Origin: Roseomonas sp.
Lineage (GTDB): Bacteria; Pseudomonadota; Alphaproteobacteria; Acetobacterales; Acetobacteraceae
Direction: 5' to 3'
Assembly: GCA_020249505.1 (NCBI GenBank)
Contig: JADCFN010000062.1
Location: forward strand, 1-64,000
DNA length: 64,000 nucleotides
Positions 46,845 through 55,187 of the stretch are shown here, piece after piece (positions within the stretch are counted from its first letter, which is position 1; each line of letters opens with the position of its first letter). The position numbers and the translations under genes were made by a program. The notes beneath the pieces were generated by a model, which searched no databases, was not told the origin of the DNA, and was given only the letters and a program-made list of their open reading frames with translations.

Positions 46845-47821
46845 TCCACCTTGGCGCCGGAGGCGCGGATCAGCGGCGCGAAGGCGGCTTCATTCTCGGC
46901 GCGGAATTTCACGAATTCCTCAGGCGTTGTGTACCAAGTGGTAGCGCCATTTTCGAAAAAGCGCCGCTTGATGTCATCGGTTTCCAGCGATTGCTTGGTG
47001 AGTTCATTGATGCGCCGGATGAGCGCCGGGGAAATCCCGGCCGGCGCGCATACCCCGCCCCAGGAATTGATTTCAAACCCTGGCAGGAATTCCGCCATGG
47101 TGGGGATTTCAGGGGCTTGCGGGCTGCGTTTCGCGCCCGTCACCGCCAAAGCACGCACCTTGCCATCACGCGCCAGCGCCAAGGCTTGCGGGATATTGTC
47201 AAAAATCATGTGAACGCGCCCGCCCGCCAGATCAATATGCGCCGGCGCCGCACCGCGATAGGGCACATGCAGCATATCCACGCCGGCCAAATGCTTGAAC
47301 ATCTCACCAGAAAGATGAACCGTGGTGCCGGACCCGGATGAAGCGAAAGCAAATTTGCCGGGATTGGCCTTCAGCAGCGCGATCAGTTCAGGCACGCTGC
47401 GCGCCGGCACGTCATTATTCACCACCAGCATATTCGGCAATTGCCACAGGCCAGAGATCAGCGCGATGTCGCGCGCGGGATTGTAATTGAGCCGCGTATA
47501 GAGCGTCGGCGAAATCGCGAGTGGCGCGACGGAAGCAAGCCCAATGGTATTGCCATCCGGGGTGGAGCGCGCAATCGCTTCCGTCCCCACATTGCCACCG
47601 GAACCGGAGCGGTTTTCAACCACGAATTGCTGACCGGTCATTTCGCTCATTTTGATGCACCAGATGCGGGACAGGATATCCGTGCCACCGCCTGGCGGGA
47701 AAAGCCCGATGAAGCGAATGGGGCCCGTTGGCCAATTGCCCTGCGCGCTGACAATGGCGGGCGCGGCAAGCAGCCCCGCGCCAAGGCCCAAGGCAGTGCG
47801 GCGTGTGATGGTATTGTTCAT
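46841..47821 (-). CDS. Bug family (TTT-type) periplasmic substrate-binding protein 3
   Basis: A 326-residue orphan receptor. The signal peptide has TRRTALGLGAG with cleavage near VSAQG. Family blocks are TGPIRFIGLFPPGGGTDILS, ENRSGSGGNVGTEAIARS and FASSGSGTTVHLSGEMF. No tctA/tctB genes nearby. Ligand unknown, probably a carboxylate. Its 3' end overlaps the stop of the membrane rhodanese gene. Confidence 0.93.
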   Translation of the reverse strand: MNNTITRRTALGLGAGLLAAPAIVSAQGNWPTGPIRFIGLFPPGGGTDILSRIWCIKMSEMTGQQFVVENRSGSGGNVGTEAIARSTPDGNTIGLASVAPLAISPTLYTRLNYNPARDIALISGLWQLPNMLVVNNDVPARSVPELIALLKANPGKFAFASSGSGTTVHLSGEMFKHLAGVDMLHVPYRGAAPAHIDLAGGRVHMIFDNIPQALALARDGKVRALAVTGAKRSPQAPEIPTMAEFLPGFEINSWGGVCAPAGISPALIRRINELTKQSLETDDIKRRFFENGATTWYTTPEEFVKFRAENEAAFAPLIRASGAKVD

Positions 47822-47989
47822 GGTGATCCTCCCGCTTTCTTTCCAATTATATAATGCGTTCTCGGCACTATGGCAGGGTCTTTATCGGGCTTAAGTCAAG
47901 GGGAAGTTCGGTCTCAGTAGTGGCCAGGGGAAGGGGAATCGCGATGTTTCGGGAAGGACGCTTCCAGCTGGCGCGTTGCGCCACCCTTG

Positions 47990-48676
47990 TCACTGCCCTG
48001 TCTTTGCGGCGGCGGCATCGATTAGGGCGGTCATGCTTGTCTTCCGCCTTTCGCGTGCAATGTACCAATCGTCCAAAAGCCGCTCGATAAGGCCGATAAG
48101 CAGTTCAGCCTCATTCGGATCGACATCCACAATGACGTTGATATCTTTTTCCATATGAGCGCCGATATTCCCAATTTTCCTGACAGCCTCAATCGCCGCC
48201 CAGGCCAGCGGATCAACTTTCTCCTGGACTTGATTAATTTCATCAACAAGGCGCCCAGGCTTCACTTTCCAATAATCACGGAGCATTCCCTGCAAACACC
48301 GGCGAGCCAGTGTTGCTGAAGCTTTTGGGCTCAACGCCTTGATCGCGCAGGCTTCCAGGTAATCCGATCTAATTGCTTCGGGGATATAATCGGGGAAGTT
48401 CCGTCCCGAGGAGGCGGGGATAAGCGCCCATGACTGAAGCACCTTCGTAATTTTTTCATGATTCCGGGCTTGATCAAAGTGACTCTCGCTGAGCGTTGCC
48501 GAAAGTGTAAACTTCCGACAGTCTGGATTTGGACACACAAAAAAATTGGTGCTCAGAGTGCGACGACCTTCTGCGTTCTCAATGCGGAGCGTGTGCGTGT
48601 CGGAACTACGGCGCTCATCTGTAATTGTGACCGCCCTTTCGCAGTGCGGGCAGTTCCAGTTGAAGCCTTTGGCCAA
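47990..48676 (-). CDS. DUF4145 domain protein with zinc ribbon
   Basis: A 228-residue protein of the DUF4145 type. An N-terminal zinc ribbon is formed by NCPHCERAV and VCPNPDCRKF (CxxC and CxxxxC). The helical DUF4145 domain follows (about 95-215; SPKASATLARRCLQGMLRDYW and KIGNIGAHMEKD). The domain occurs alone or fused to restriction/helicase proteins; its activity is unknown. TTG 48676 is preferred because GAAGGGGG precedes it; TTG 48703 would add nine residues. AT-richer than its surroundings, which hints at transfer. No restriction genes adjoin it. Confidence 0.82.
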   Translation of the reverse strand: MAKGFNWNCPHCERAVTITDERRSSDTHTLRIENAEGRRTLSTNFFVCPNPDCRKFTLSATLSESHFDQARNHEKITKVLQSWALIPASSGRNFPDYIPEAIRSDYLEACAIKALSPKASATLARRCLQGMLRDYWKVKPGRLVDEINQVQEKVDPLAWAAIEAVRKIGNIGAHMEKDINVIVDVDPNEAELLIGLIERLLDDWYIARERRKTSMTALIDAAAAKTGQ

Positions 48677-48872
48677 AGCGCACCCCCTTCGTTCGGAAGT
48701 CAAATGAGTTCACCAGATACAGCGGCGGCGTACCGCGCCTAGATCTCGACTTGTTCAGGTGGATAACACGCCAGTTGATTACCGGGACGAGGCTACGTTC
48801 GCTAGATGATTCCATTTCCGGCGGGCGTCCCCCTGTCGTTTTTCTTGTAGCGAAGGGTCAACCCCCCGAGCC

Positions 48873-48910
48873 AAAAAAGAATGGCCCGAAAACCATAAGG
48901 TTTCCGGGCC
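48873..48910 (-). terminator. Strong intrinsic terminator
   Basis: An 11-bp stem with one mismatch (GGCCCG/CGGGCC plus AAACC/GGTTT, 48883-48910) and an ATAA loop. On the minus strand it is followed by ATTCTTTTTT. This is the clearest rho-independent terminator in this part of the window. It ends the transcript from the lysR side or an RNA starting between. Confidence 0.8.
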
Positions 48911-49060
48911 AAGTCAACAGGGAGGCTTCACGTCTGGGAGACGAGGGATCAACTGACCCCTTCCGAAAATCTCGGATGCCCATCTTATAGCCGTTCTCGC
49001 CTGGGTTGTGGTTCCCGTTCTTCACTACACGGCCATGCAGAAAACGCATGGCTAACCCCT
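48873..49060 (-). ncRNA. Candidate small RNA or structured 3' UTR downstream of lysR
   Basis: Reading the minus strand from about 49060: a 7-bp hairpin GCCATGC/GCATGGC (49032-49052), an 80-base linker, a small hairpin CGTCT-CCC-AGACG (48931-48943), a single-stranded CCTCCC (anti-Shine-Dalgarno-like, 48920-48925), then the terminator at 48883-48910. CCUCC motifs next to a terminator are a feature of several alphaproteobacterial trans-acting RNAs. The 63-codon open frame across it runs through the terminator and is probably not a protein. It could equally be the 3' UTR of trxB-lysR. The rest of the 48677-49076 interval shows no gene. Confidence 0.4.
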
Positions 49061-49076
49061 TTCCCGTAACATTCAG

Positions 49077-49967
49077 TCACACCGCGCCGGTCAGTTCCGC
49101 CACCAGGAAGTCCCGGAACACCGCTACACGCTTGGAATGCCTCATTTCTTCCGGATAGACGAAGTAAGCCTCAATCTTCGGTCCCTTCACCCCCGGCAGC
49201 ACCTGGACGAATTCATCCAGCTCCGCCCCGATGTAATCCGGCAGCGCCGCCAGCCCCAAACCACTGCGCACTGCCTGCACCATGCCGGGCATGGAATTGA
49301 GTTCCACCGCCGCGCGCCTGGCGGTGCCGGGGCGGCGGCCGACCTCGGCCAGCCAATTGATGTTCTCGATCGGCGGCTGATAGTCGCCATAGATGATCAG
49401 CCTATGCGCATCCAAATCCTCGGGCCGTTGCGGGATGCCGATGGTCTTCAGGTAGGAAGCCGCACCACAAATCCGCCAACCGAAACTGGCGATATGGCGC
49501 TGGATCAATTCAGGTTGCCGCGGCGCATGCATGCGGATCGCGACATCCGCTTCGCGCATGGCGATATCCAAATCGGAATCATCCAACAGCAAGGTGACGC
49601 TGATTTCCGGATGAATATCCAGCAATTTCTTCAAGCGCGGCGCCAGCCAGGTACTGCCAAAGCCTATGGTGGACGTGACCTTGAGCCGCCCTGCCGGGCG
49701 CTCTCGGCTTTCGGTCAACATGGTCTCGGTCATCGCGAGTTTCGCGAAAACCTCGCGTACTGTGCGGTTCAGGGTTTCGCCCTGTTCGGTCAGGATCAGG
49801 CCGCGTGCATGGCGATGAAACAGCGGCACATTCAGTGCTTCTTCCAGGGCCTGAATTTGCCGCGATACCGCGGATTGGCTCAGGTTCAGCGTGTCACCCG
49901 CATGGGTGAAGGACCCAGCCTCCGCCACCGCGTGAAAGATACGCAGCTTGTCCCAATCCGTTGGCAT
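49077..49967 (-). CDS. LysR family transcriptional regulator
   Basis: A 296-residue LTTR. The N-terminal winged helix-turn-helix is about residues 5-63 (FHAVAEAGSFTHAGDTLNLSQSAVSRQI as pattern: AVAEAGSFT and LNLSQSAVSRQ). The substrate-binding domain has the GcvA-like features GRLKVTSTIGFGSTWLAPRL and DVAIRM. The effector is unknown. The start overlaps the trxB stop by one base, so it is translated with trxB; a role in redox or metabolic control linked to trxB is inferred from this coupling only. Confidence 0.92.
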   Translation of the reverse strand: MPTDWDKLRIFHAVAEAGSFTHAGDTLNLSQSAVSRQIQALEEALNVPLFHRHARGLILTEQGETLNRTVREVFAKLAMTETMLTESRERPAGRLKVTSTIGFGSTWLAPRLKKLLDIHPEISVTLLLDDSDLDIAMREADVAIRMHAPRQPELIQRHIASFGWRICGAASYLKTIGIPQRPEDLDAHRLIIYGDYQPPIENINWLAEVGRRPGTARRAAVELNSMPGMVQAVRSGLGLAALPDYIGAELDEFVQVLPGVKGPKIEAYFVYPEEMRHSKRVAVFRDFLVAELTGAV

Positions 49968-50938
49968 CAGGCCGCCGCCGCGTGGCCCGCTTCAAGCGCA
50001 GCGAGGTATTTTTCCGCTTCAAGTGCTGCCATGCAACCGGTGCCGGCGGCGGTGACCGCTTGGCGATAAGTCTTGTCCTGCACATCGCCGGCAGCGAAGA
50101 CGCCAGGGATGGAAGTGCGCGTGCTGCCGGGCGTGGTTTCGATATAGCCATCCGCATCCATGCCGATCTGGCCTTGAAAAAGTGCGGTTGCCGGCGAATG
50201 GCCGATGGCCACGAAAACCCCATCCACCTTCAATTCGCGCGCCTCACCGGTGATGCGATCACGCAGCGCGAGCCCACGCGCCACCGGCATGCGCCCGGAT
50301 GTATCTGATAGCACTTCTTCCGTCAGCGTATTCCACATGATCGAGACATTCGGCTTGGCTAAAAGCCGCTGTTGCAGGATTTTCTCAGACCGCAAGGAAT
50401 CGCGCCGATGGATCAGCGTGACATGCCGCGCGAGGTTGGAAAGATAAAGCGCTTCCTCGGTCGCGGAATTACCGCCGCCAATCACCGCCACATCCTTGCC
50501 GCGATAGAAAAAGCCATCGCAGGTGGCGCAAGCAGAAACGCCAAAACCGCCCAATTCCTTCTCCCCTGGAATGCCAAGCCAGCGCGCCTGCGCGCCAGTC
50601 GCAATCACCAGCGCATCAGCAACATAGACGTCACCAGAATCACCCACCGCGCGGAAAGGCCGGCGCGAGAGATCAATGGAGGTAATGACATCCTGCACTA
50701 CCTTGGTGCCGCAATGCGTGGCCTGCGCGGCCATCTGATCCATCAGCCAGGGGCCTTGCACGGCTTCCGCAAAGCCGGGGTAATTTTCCACATCAGTGGT
50801 GATGGTCAGCTGGCCGCCTGGCTGCATGCCGGCCACCAGCCGGGGCGAAAGCCCGGCGCGTGCCGCATAGATCGCCGCCGTATAGCCCGCCGGCCCGGCG
50901 CCCAGAATGAGTAGCTTGCTTTGAAATGTCTCGGCCAC
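49967..50938 (-). CDS. trxB: Thioredoxin reductase (NADPH)
   Basis: Flavoenzyme that reduces thioredoxin. The FAD motif is [21 protein letters not shown], the redox-active pair is in ACATCDGFF, and the NADPH motif is [15 protein letters not shown]. The C-terminal [16 protein letters not shown] is canonical. GTG 50938 is chosen, with AGGGG nine bases upstream; this gives 323 residues, close to the family norm. The frame stays open upstream to 51079. It is divergent from the Lrp-type gene, with 127 bases between starts. Confidence 0.96.
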   Translation of the reverse strand: MAETFQSKLLILGAGPAGYTAAIYAARAGLSPRLVAGMQPGGQLTITTDVENYPGFAEAVQGPWLMDQMAAQATHCGTKVVQDVITSIDLSRRPFRAVGDSGDVYVADALVIATGAQARWLGIPGEKELGGFGVSACATCDGFFYRGKDVAVIGGGNSATEEALYLSNLARHVTLIHRRDSLRSEKILQQRLLAKPNVSIMWNTLTEEVLSDTSGRMPVARGLALRDRITGEARELKVDGVFVAIGHSPATALFQGQIGMDADGYIETTPGSTRTSIPGVFAAGDVQDKTYRQAVTAAGTGCMAALEAEKYLAALEAGHAAAA

Positions 50939-51065
50939 GATCCGCACCCCTGAATTCTTTCGCCTGATATCGGCCAGCCGCCCCTTCCGGGCAAGCCACT
51001 GCCTGACCGATGCCGCATCTTGAAATGATATTGCGCGGCAGCCCGGTTTTGAGCAATGAAGACCC

Positions 51066-51554
51066 GTGCCCAATCCCAAGACCCCCGCCCCCGATCCGGC
51101 CCTGGATGCGCTCGACCGTCAGATTCTGGCGGAACTCCAGGCTGATGGTCGCATCACGAATGTGGAATTGGCGCGTCGCGTCAATCTCTCCGCACCGCCT
51201 TGCCTCCGGCGCGTGCGCCGCTTGGAAGAAGAAGGCGTCATTCGCGGTTATCACGCAGATCTCGACCCGACGGCGCTCGGGTGGGAGGTGGTGTTCTTCG
51301 CGCTCGTTGGCCTGGAATCGCAAAAGCAAAGCGTGCTGGATGCGTTCGAGGCACTGGCGACTTCCTGGCCAGAGGTGCGCGAATGCCACATGATCCGGGG
51401 CGGCGGGGATTTCCTGCTCCGACTCGTGGCGCGCAATACGGCGCATGAGAATGAATTGACCGCGCGGTTGACGGGTGCGGCGAATGTGCTGCGCGTGCAG
51501 ACCTTGCAGACGATCCGCACCGCGAAGGATGTGGCGGGCGTGCCTTTGGCTTAG
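51066..51554 (+). CDS. Lrp/AsnC family transcriptional regulator
   Basis: A 162-residue feast/famine regulator. The N-terminal HTH ([21 protein letters not shown], pattern LDRQIL...[19 protein letters not shown]) is followed by the RAM ligand domain with [22 protein letters not shown] 51066 is the likely start. Divergent from trxB, so it may control that operon or itself; the ligand is probably an amino acid. Its stop overlaps the DUF429 gene on the other strand by four bases. Confidence 0.92.
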   Translation: MPNPKTPAPDPALDALDRQILAELQADGRITNVELARRVNLSAPPCLRRVRRLEEEGVIRGYHADLDPTALGWEVVFFALVGLESQKQSVLDAFEALATSWPEVRECHMIRGGGDFLLRLVARNTAHENELTARLTGAANVLRVQTLQTIRTAKDVAGVPLA

Positions 51555-52480
51555 GCTTGGTTCAGCGGCAGGGCGGTTTGGCCCAATACCCAGCCCTCCC
51601 AGGCACGGATCATCGGGTCTTCGTGGATGAAATCCGGGCGTTTGCCATCCACCACGCCAATCAGGCCAAGCAGGCCGATCAGCGAATCGAAGCGGTCCTC
51701 ACCAGCGGCATCGCTGCCGAAGCCAGCCTGGATCATCTCGGCCAAGGCCGCATCGGGGGTGACGTGAAGCGCAGCCATAGCGTCGCGGAGCGCGGGGCCG
51801 AGTGCCCGGCGGGGCGCTTCGGCGCGTTTTGACCCAGCCAGTTTCAGCCCAAGATGACGCAGTGCCTCGGCCGGATAGACCTCGGCGATGGCAAGCTGAC
51901 CGGGGCGGAGCAGATCGTGCAGCCCGCCAGCAAAGGGCCAAAGGCGTAAAGGCGCACCGGCGGCAAGCGCGGGGGCAAGCCAATCGCGCCAGGCGCTGAT
52001 GGCGGCCTTGCCGGATTGATTGGCGCCGAGCGTCCAAAACACCGGCGCGCCGGCAGGACGTTCTGCCGTGGCGCGGTCACAAAGGCGGGACAGGCCAGAG
52101 GCATCGGGAAGGCCAAGTGCGGTCGCATGGGCCAAGCGCGTCATGCCCTTGATGCCGCGTGCCGGGTAGAAGGGCCGGGCGGGAGAGACAGTTTCGAGGG
52201 TTGGGGATACCGCGAAAAAATCAGTCTTTCCAGCGAGCCCCGCCAGAAAGGCCGGGAAATCCTTTTCAGGGCGGTGTTCGGCGAAGCCACGCGGCACGCC
52301 GAGCGGCAGGTCCAGACCCAAGGCGGCGGGGCTGCCTTCAGCGAGCAAATGCGCCGCCAGCGTCGCGGGGTCGCCCACCAGGCGCGGGGCACTGGCCCGC
52401 CAATGCTTCCCTTGGCGGCAGGCGATGCTGACCCAACGCTTGCGGGGATCCAGGCTCCAATCCGCATGGGCGGTAATCAT
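51551..52480 (-). CDS. DUF429-like protein
   Basis: A 309-residue cytosolic protein with the RNase H-like DUF429 layout: an early ADWSLDPRKRWVSIA, a middle LGLDLPLGVPRGFAE, and EVYPAEALRHLGLKL. Late aspartates are in GEDRFDSLIGLLGLI. The activity of DUF429 proteins is not known. It ends where the Lrp gene ends (overlap 4 bases) and has no operon partners. Confidence 0.8.
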   Translation of the reverse strand: MITAHADWSLDPRKRWVSIACRQGKHWRASAPRLVGDPATLAAHLLAEGSPAALGLDLPLGVPRGFAEHRPEKDFPAFLAGLAGKTDFFAVSPTLETVSPARPFYPARGIKGMTRLAHATALGLPDASGLSRLCDRATAERPAGAPVFWTLGANQSGKAAISAWRDWLAPALAAGAPLRLWPFAGGLHDLLRPGQLAIAEVYPAEALRHLGLKLAGSKRAEAPRRALGPALRDAMAALHVTPDAALAEMIQAGFGSDAAGEDRFDSLIGLLGLIGVVDGKRPDFIHEDPMIRAWEGWVLGQTALPLNQA

Positions 52481-52548
52481 CGTGCGACAACACTCGCGCG
52501 CGGCCGGGCGTTTGTGTCATGCTGTCCGCAAGACAAAGGGAGAGCGTG

Positions 52549-53127
52549 ATGGATGGCATGGCTGGCCTGCCGCCGAAGGGCACGGATGCGGCGCATCCGG
52601 CGGGGCAATATGGCGCGATTGCAAAGCTGTTTCATTGGGTGACGTTGGGCCTGATGCTGGTGGCGCTGCCGCTTGGCTTTGTCATCCAGCATGTGAAGGA
52701 TGCGAGCAAGATGGGCTTTTACGCGCTGCATGAAAGCGCGGGGCTGACCATTCTGTTTGTGGCGTTGGCCCGGCTGGCTTGGCGCTGGCTCAGCCCGCCA
52801 CCCAGCCTGCCGAATGACATGCCGAAAATGTTCCGCACCGCCTCAGCCGCCGTGCATCATTCGCTTTATGCGCTGCTGATTATCCAGCCCCTATTGGGCT
52901 TCATGGCAACCAATGCCTGGGGTTTCCCAATGCGCGGTGCGACCGCTTACTTGGGCTTCATTGAATTCCCGAAATTCATGGAAGCCTGGGAAAGTTTAGC
53001 GAAAATCCTATCGCTGTTTCACAGCATCGGCGGCTGGCTTTTGGTGGTGCTGATTGCGCTACACATTGGCGGTGCGCTGTTCCACCACGCCATCAGGCGC
53101 GATGGAACGCTGATGCGGATGATCTGA
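52549..53127 (+). CDS. Cytochrome b561 family protein
   Basis: A 192-residue inner-membrane di-heme cytochrome with four membrane helices. Histidine candidates for heme are in AKLFHWVTLGLML, YALHESAGLTILF, AVHHSLYALLI and LIALHIGGALFHH. These proteins move electrons from quinol, sometimes to superoxide or a periplasmic partner. AAAGGGAGAG precedes the ATG. Convergent with flaF, ten bases between stops. Confidence 0.92.
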   Translation: MDGMAGLPPKGTDAAHPAGQYGAIAKLFHWVTLGLMLVALPLGFVIQHVKDASKMGFYALHESAGLTILFVALARLAWRWLSPPPSLPNDMPKMFRTASAAVHHSLYALLIIQPLLGFMATNAWGFPMRGATAYLGFIEFPKFMEAWESLAKILSLFHSIGGWLLVVLIALHIGGALFHHAIRRDGTLMRMI

Positions 53128-53137
53128 TGCGTGCAGG

Positions 53138-53497
53138 TCAGCCGGGGTCGCCGGAAAGCCCGGCGATCATTTGGTCATTAATCCCGATCAGAAAGGGAAT
53201 ATCCGGCGCTAGATTTTCCATTTCCCGCTGCACAGACCGTCCAAGGCTCACAATCGAAGCGCGCAAAGCTTCTGGCAATTGATTGGCGGGGTGCGTCATG
53301 GCCGCTTCAACGGCCAGCCAAAGCCGACGATTATCGGCAACGGCCCTTGCACGATCAATAGCATCGGCGGTCAGCGCTGCTTTCAGCCCATAGTTTACGC
53401 GGCGAAAAACATCTGCTTCCTGGTCACGAAGGCTGCGTGCCTTTTGAGTCGCGCCATAGCCGCGCGTTCCAAGCATCTGGTTCATGGCGTCTGTCAC
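53138..53497 (-). CDS. flaF: Flagellar biosynthesis regulator FlaF
   Basis: A 119-residue alphaproteobacterial protein needed for flagellin synthesis or secretion. Family pattern: GYGATQKARSLRDQEADVFRRV at the N-terminus, then a helical body. The start is GTG 53497, sharing one base with the flbT stop, or ATG 53485. It is the last gene in a flagellin-flbT-flaF run. Confidence 0.9.
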   Translation of the reverse strand: MTDAMNQMLGTRGYGATQKARSLRDQEADVFRRVNYGLKAALTADAIDRARAVADNRRLWLAVEAAMTHPANQLPEALRASIVSLGRSVQREMENLAPDIPFLIGINDQMIAGLSGDPG

Positions 53498-53922
53498 TAC
53501 TCCGTCGCAGTCGCGAATTGGGAGATGGGCGCAAGGCCCAGCACTACTTCCTCATGCCGCATGACGCGGCGGGCGAATTTCAGCGCCCGGTAGCATTGGT
53601 CTTCTTCAGCAAGTGCCAAAGCACGATCCAGGTATTCCCGCGCGAGCGTTGAGGTGGTGGCGTCCCGGAATTCGGCAATAAGCTGTTTTGCCTGTTCCAA
53701 GCCGGCCTTTCTTTCCTCATGATCGCCGATATAGGCGGACTGCAGCGCGAAATAGATGCGCCGGGCCGGGGTATTGGCCATATCCGGTGTCATTAATTGC
53801 TTGCCGAACAGGAAGCGCGCCTTGGCTGTAAGTTCGATTCTTGCGCGGTTTCGGAAGCGAATAGGGGCGCCATTGACGATCATCATGTCGCCTTGGCGGA
53901 GTTCGAGAACGAGCGTTGACAT
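53497..53922 (-). CDS. flbT: Flagellar biosynthesis repressor FlbT
   Basis: A 141-residue protein. In Caulobacter FlbT binds the leader of flagellin mRNA and represses its translation until the hook is done. The conserved start is LELRQGDMMIVNGAPIRFRN, then TPDMANTPARRIYFALQSAYIG. It lies directly downstream of a flagellin gene on the same strand, 96 bases away, and overlaps flaF. Confidence 0.93.
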   Translation of the reverse strand: MSTLVLELRQGDMMIVNGAPIRFRNRARIELTAKARFLFGKQLMTPDMANTPARRIYFALQSAYIGDHEERKAGLEQAKQLIAEFRDATTSTLAREYLDRALALAEEDQCYRALKFARRVMRHEEVVLGLAPISQFATATE

Positions 53923-53943
53923 TTTTTGTCTCCGGTTGCGGGT

Positions 53944-53973
53944 TGGTGGCCCCGGCCAGAGCCGGAGCCACCA
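53944..53973 (-). other. Hairpin between flagellin and flbT
   Basis: A 12-bp stem with one mismatch (TGGTGGC/GCCACCA and CCGGC/GCCGG) with a CAGA loop. No T run follows, so it is more likely an mRNA stabiliser or partial attenuator separating flagellin from flbT expression than a full terminator. Confidence 0.45.
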
Positions 53974-54018
53974 GTTTAGAGTTGGGCCGCGGAGCTTAAC
54001 CCCGCGTCCCGAGCAGGA

Positions 54019-54846
54019 TCAGCGGAAGAGGCTGAGCAGAACCTGCGGCCCCTGATTGGCGAGCGACAGGGTCTGAGTGCCAAGCTGCTGGCGGGTCTGC
54101 AGCGCCTGGAGGTTTGAACTTTCCTTGGCGAGGTCAGCATCCACCAAGGCCCCAAGGCCATCATTCAGGGCATCGGCCTTCTTGGAGTTATAGGTGATTT
54201 GGTTTTCCACATACTGCATGCTGGAGCCGAACTTATTTAGCGCCGTGGAAATGGCAGCTTCAACGTCCGCGAAGCCACCATTCAGGTAGGTTTTCGCCTC
54301 CGCAGCATCTGTCGGTGTAGAAGTCCCCAGCTGCAAGTTCGTGCCATCTTCAGCATTGACGGTGAAGGACCCACCGGATTCATTGCGGATACTAACAATA
54401 TTGCCGCCGCCGCTGGTCGTGTTCGTGCTGAGCAGCGTACGGCCATTATATTTGGCATCATCGATGAACTGGCTGATCTGAGTCCTGAGCTGACTATACT
54501 GTGTTTCATACTGCTCGCGCTGCGTGTCATCAATCGTGTCATCCGCAAGACGCGTCAGCGTAGTGCGCGCCTGCTTCATGGTATCCGACACAACAGAGAG
54601 CGCCGCGAAGGTAGTCTGCAGCACGCCCTTGACGCCACCGAGCTGTTCATTCACCGCGGTGACACCCGCGATATCAGAACGCACTGCTTGCGCCACGGCA
54701 AAAGCGCCACCATCGTCGCGCGCGTCCGCCACGCGGAAGCCGGTGGAAACCCGCTTCTGCACCGCGCCAAGATCGGAAGTGGTCTGGTTGAGGGATTGCA
54801 GGGCGAATACGGCCTGCCGGTTGGTATTGACAGAATTCACAGACAT
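54019..54846 (-). CDS. Flagellin A
   Basis: A 275-residue filament protein. The conserved N-terminal D0/D1 (SVNSVNTNRQAVFALQSL, RVSTGFRVADARDDGGAFAV) and C-terminal D1/D0 (ESSNLQALQTRQQLGTQTL, ending LLSLFR) flank a short central part, so the exposed D2/D3 domains are almost absent, as is common in alphaproteobacteria. A GGGGAAG site precedes the ATG. Paralogue of the gene at 55188. Confidence 0.95.
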   Translation of the reverse strand: MSVNSVNTNRQAVFALQSLNQTTSDLGAVQKRVSTGFRVADARDDGGAFAVAQAVRSDIAGVTAVNEQLGGVKGVLQTTFAALSVVSDTMKQARTTLTRLADDTIDDTQREQYETQYSQLRTQISQFIDDAKYNGRTLLSTNTTSGGGNIVSIRNESGGSFTVNAEDGTNLQLGTSTPTDAAEAKTYLNGGFADVEAAISTALNKFGSSMQYVENQITYNSKKADALNDGLGALVDADLAKESSNLQALQTRQQLGTQTLSLANQGPQVLLSLFR

Positions 54847-55187
54847 TGGGGTCTTCCCCTTTCTTTTGGCTCTCGCTCTACCCTGAGTAGCGATTGCCAG
54901 TTTGCCATCCGCTTTTTGCGGCGCAACGGCACTATGCCCGGTGATGGTTAATAAAAACTAAATGCCGAGCTAAAAACCTAAGGTCCAGGAAATTTTCTTT
55001 AAGCAAAGCTTAGCGAGTGGATTAAGGCGTAAGGCTCCCGAAAACGCGGCTTTCACCAAAAGCTCGGCCGCCCGGAATGAGGTGGCCAAAATGCCCCCGC
55101 CCCTTGCGTCGCCCAGCCGAGGTCCAAAACAAAACGCCCAGCACGGGGCTGGGCGCTTGGTGGCCGAGTCTTGGTCCGTAGCTGGCT
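54847..55187. other. Intergenic region between the two flagellin genes
   Basis: 341 bases without a gene. It should hold the promoter and leader of flagellin A and the 3' end of flagellin B. A TAAGC-AAA-GCTTA palindrome lies at 55000-55012. I could not find a well-spaced sigma-54 or sigma-28 promoter by eye. The terminator of flagellin B is at 55125-55155. Confidence 0.5.
55125..55155 (-). terminator. Intrinsic terminator of flagellin B
   Basis: A perfect 8-bp stem CGCCCAGC/GCTGGGCG (55135-55142 with 55148-55155), followed on the minus strand by TTTTGTTTTGG. It begins 33 bases after the flagellin B stop. Confidence 0.75.

Noticed and set aside
48858-49049. 63-codon frame downstream of lysR
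   Set aside because: It runs straight through a strong intrinsic terminator, so most of it is unlikely to be translated. Treated as RNA instead.
54847-54960. Sigma-54-like GG...GC elements upstream of flagellin A
   Set aside because: The best match on the minus strand (GGGCAT...TTGC) has 12 bases between GG and GC instead of 10.
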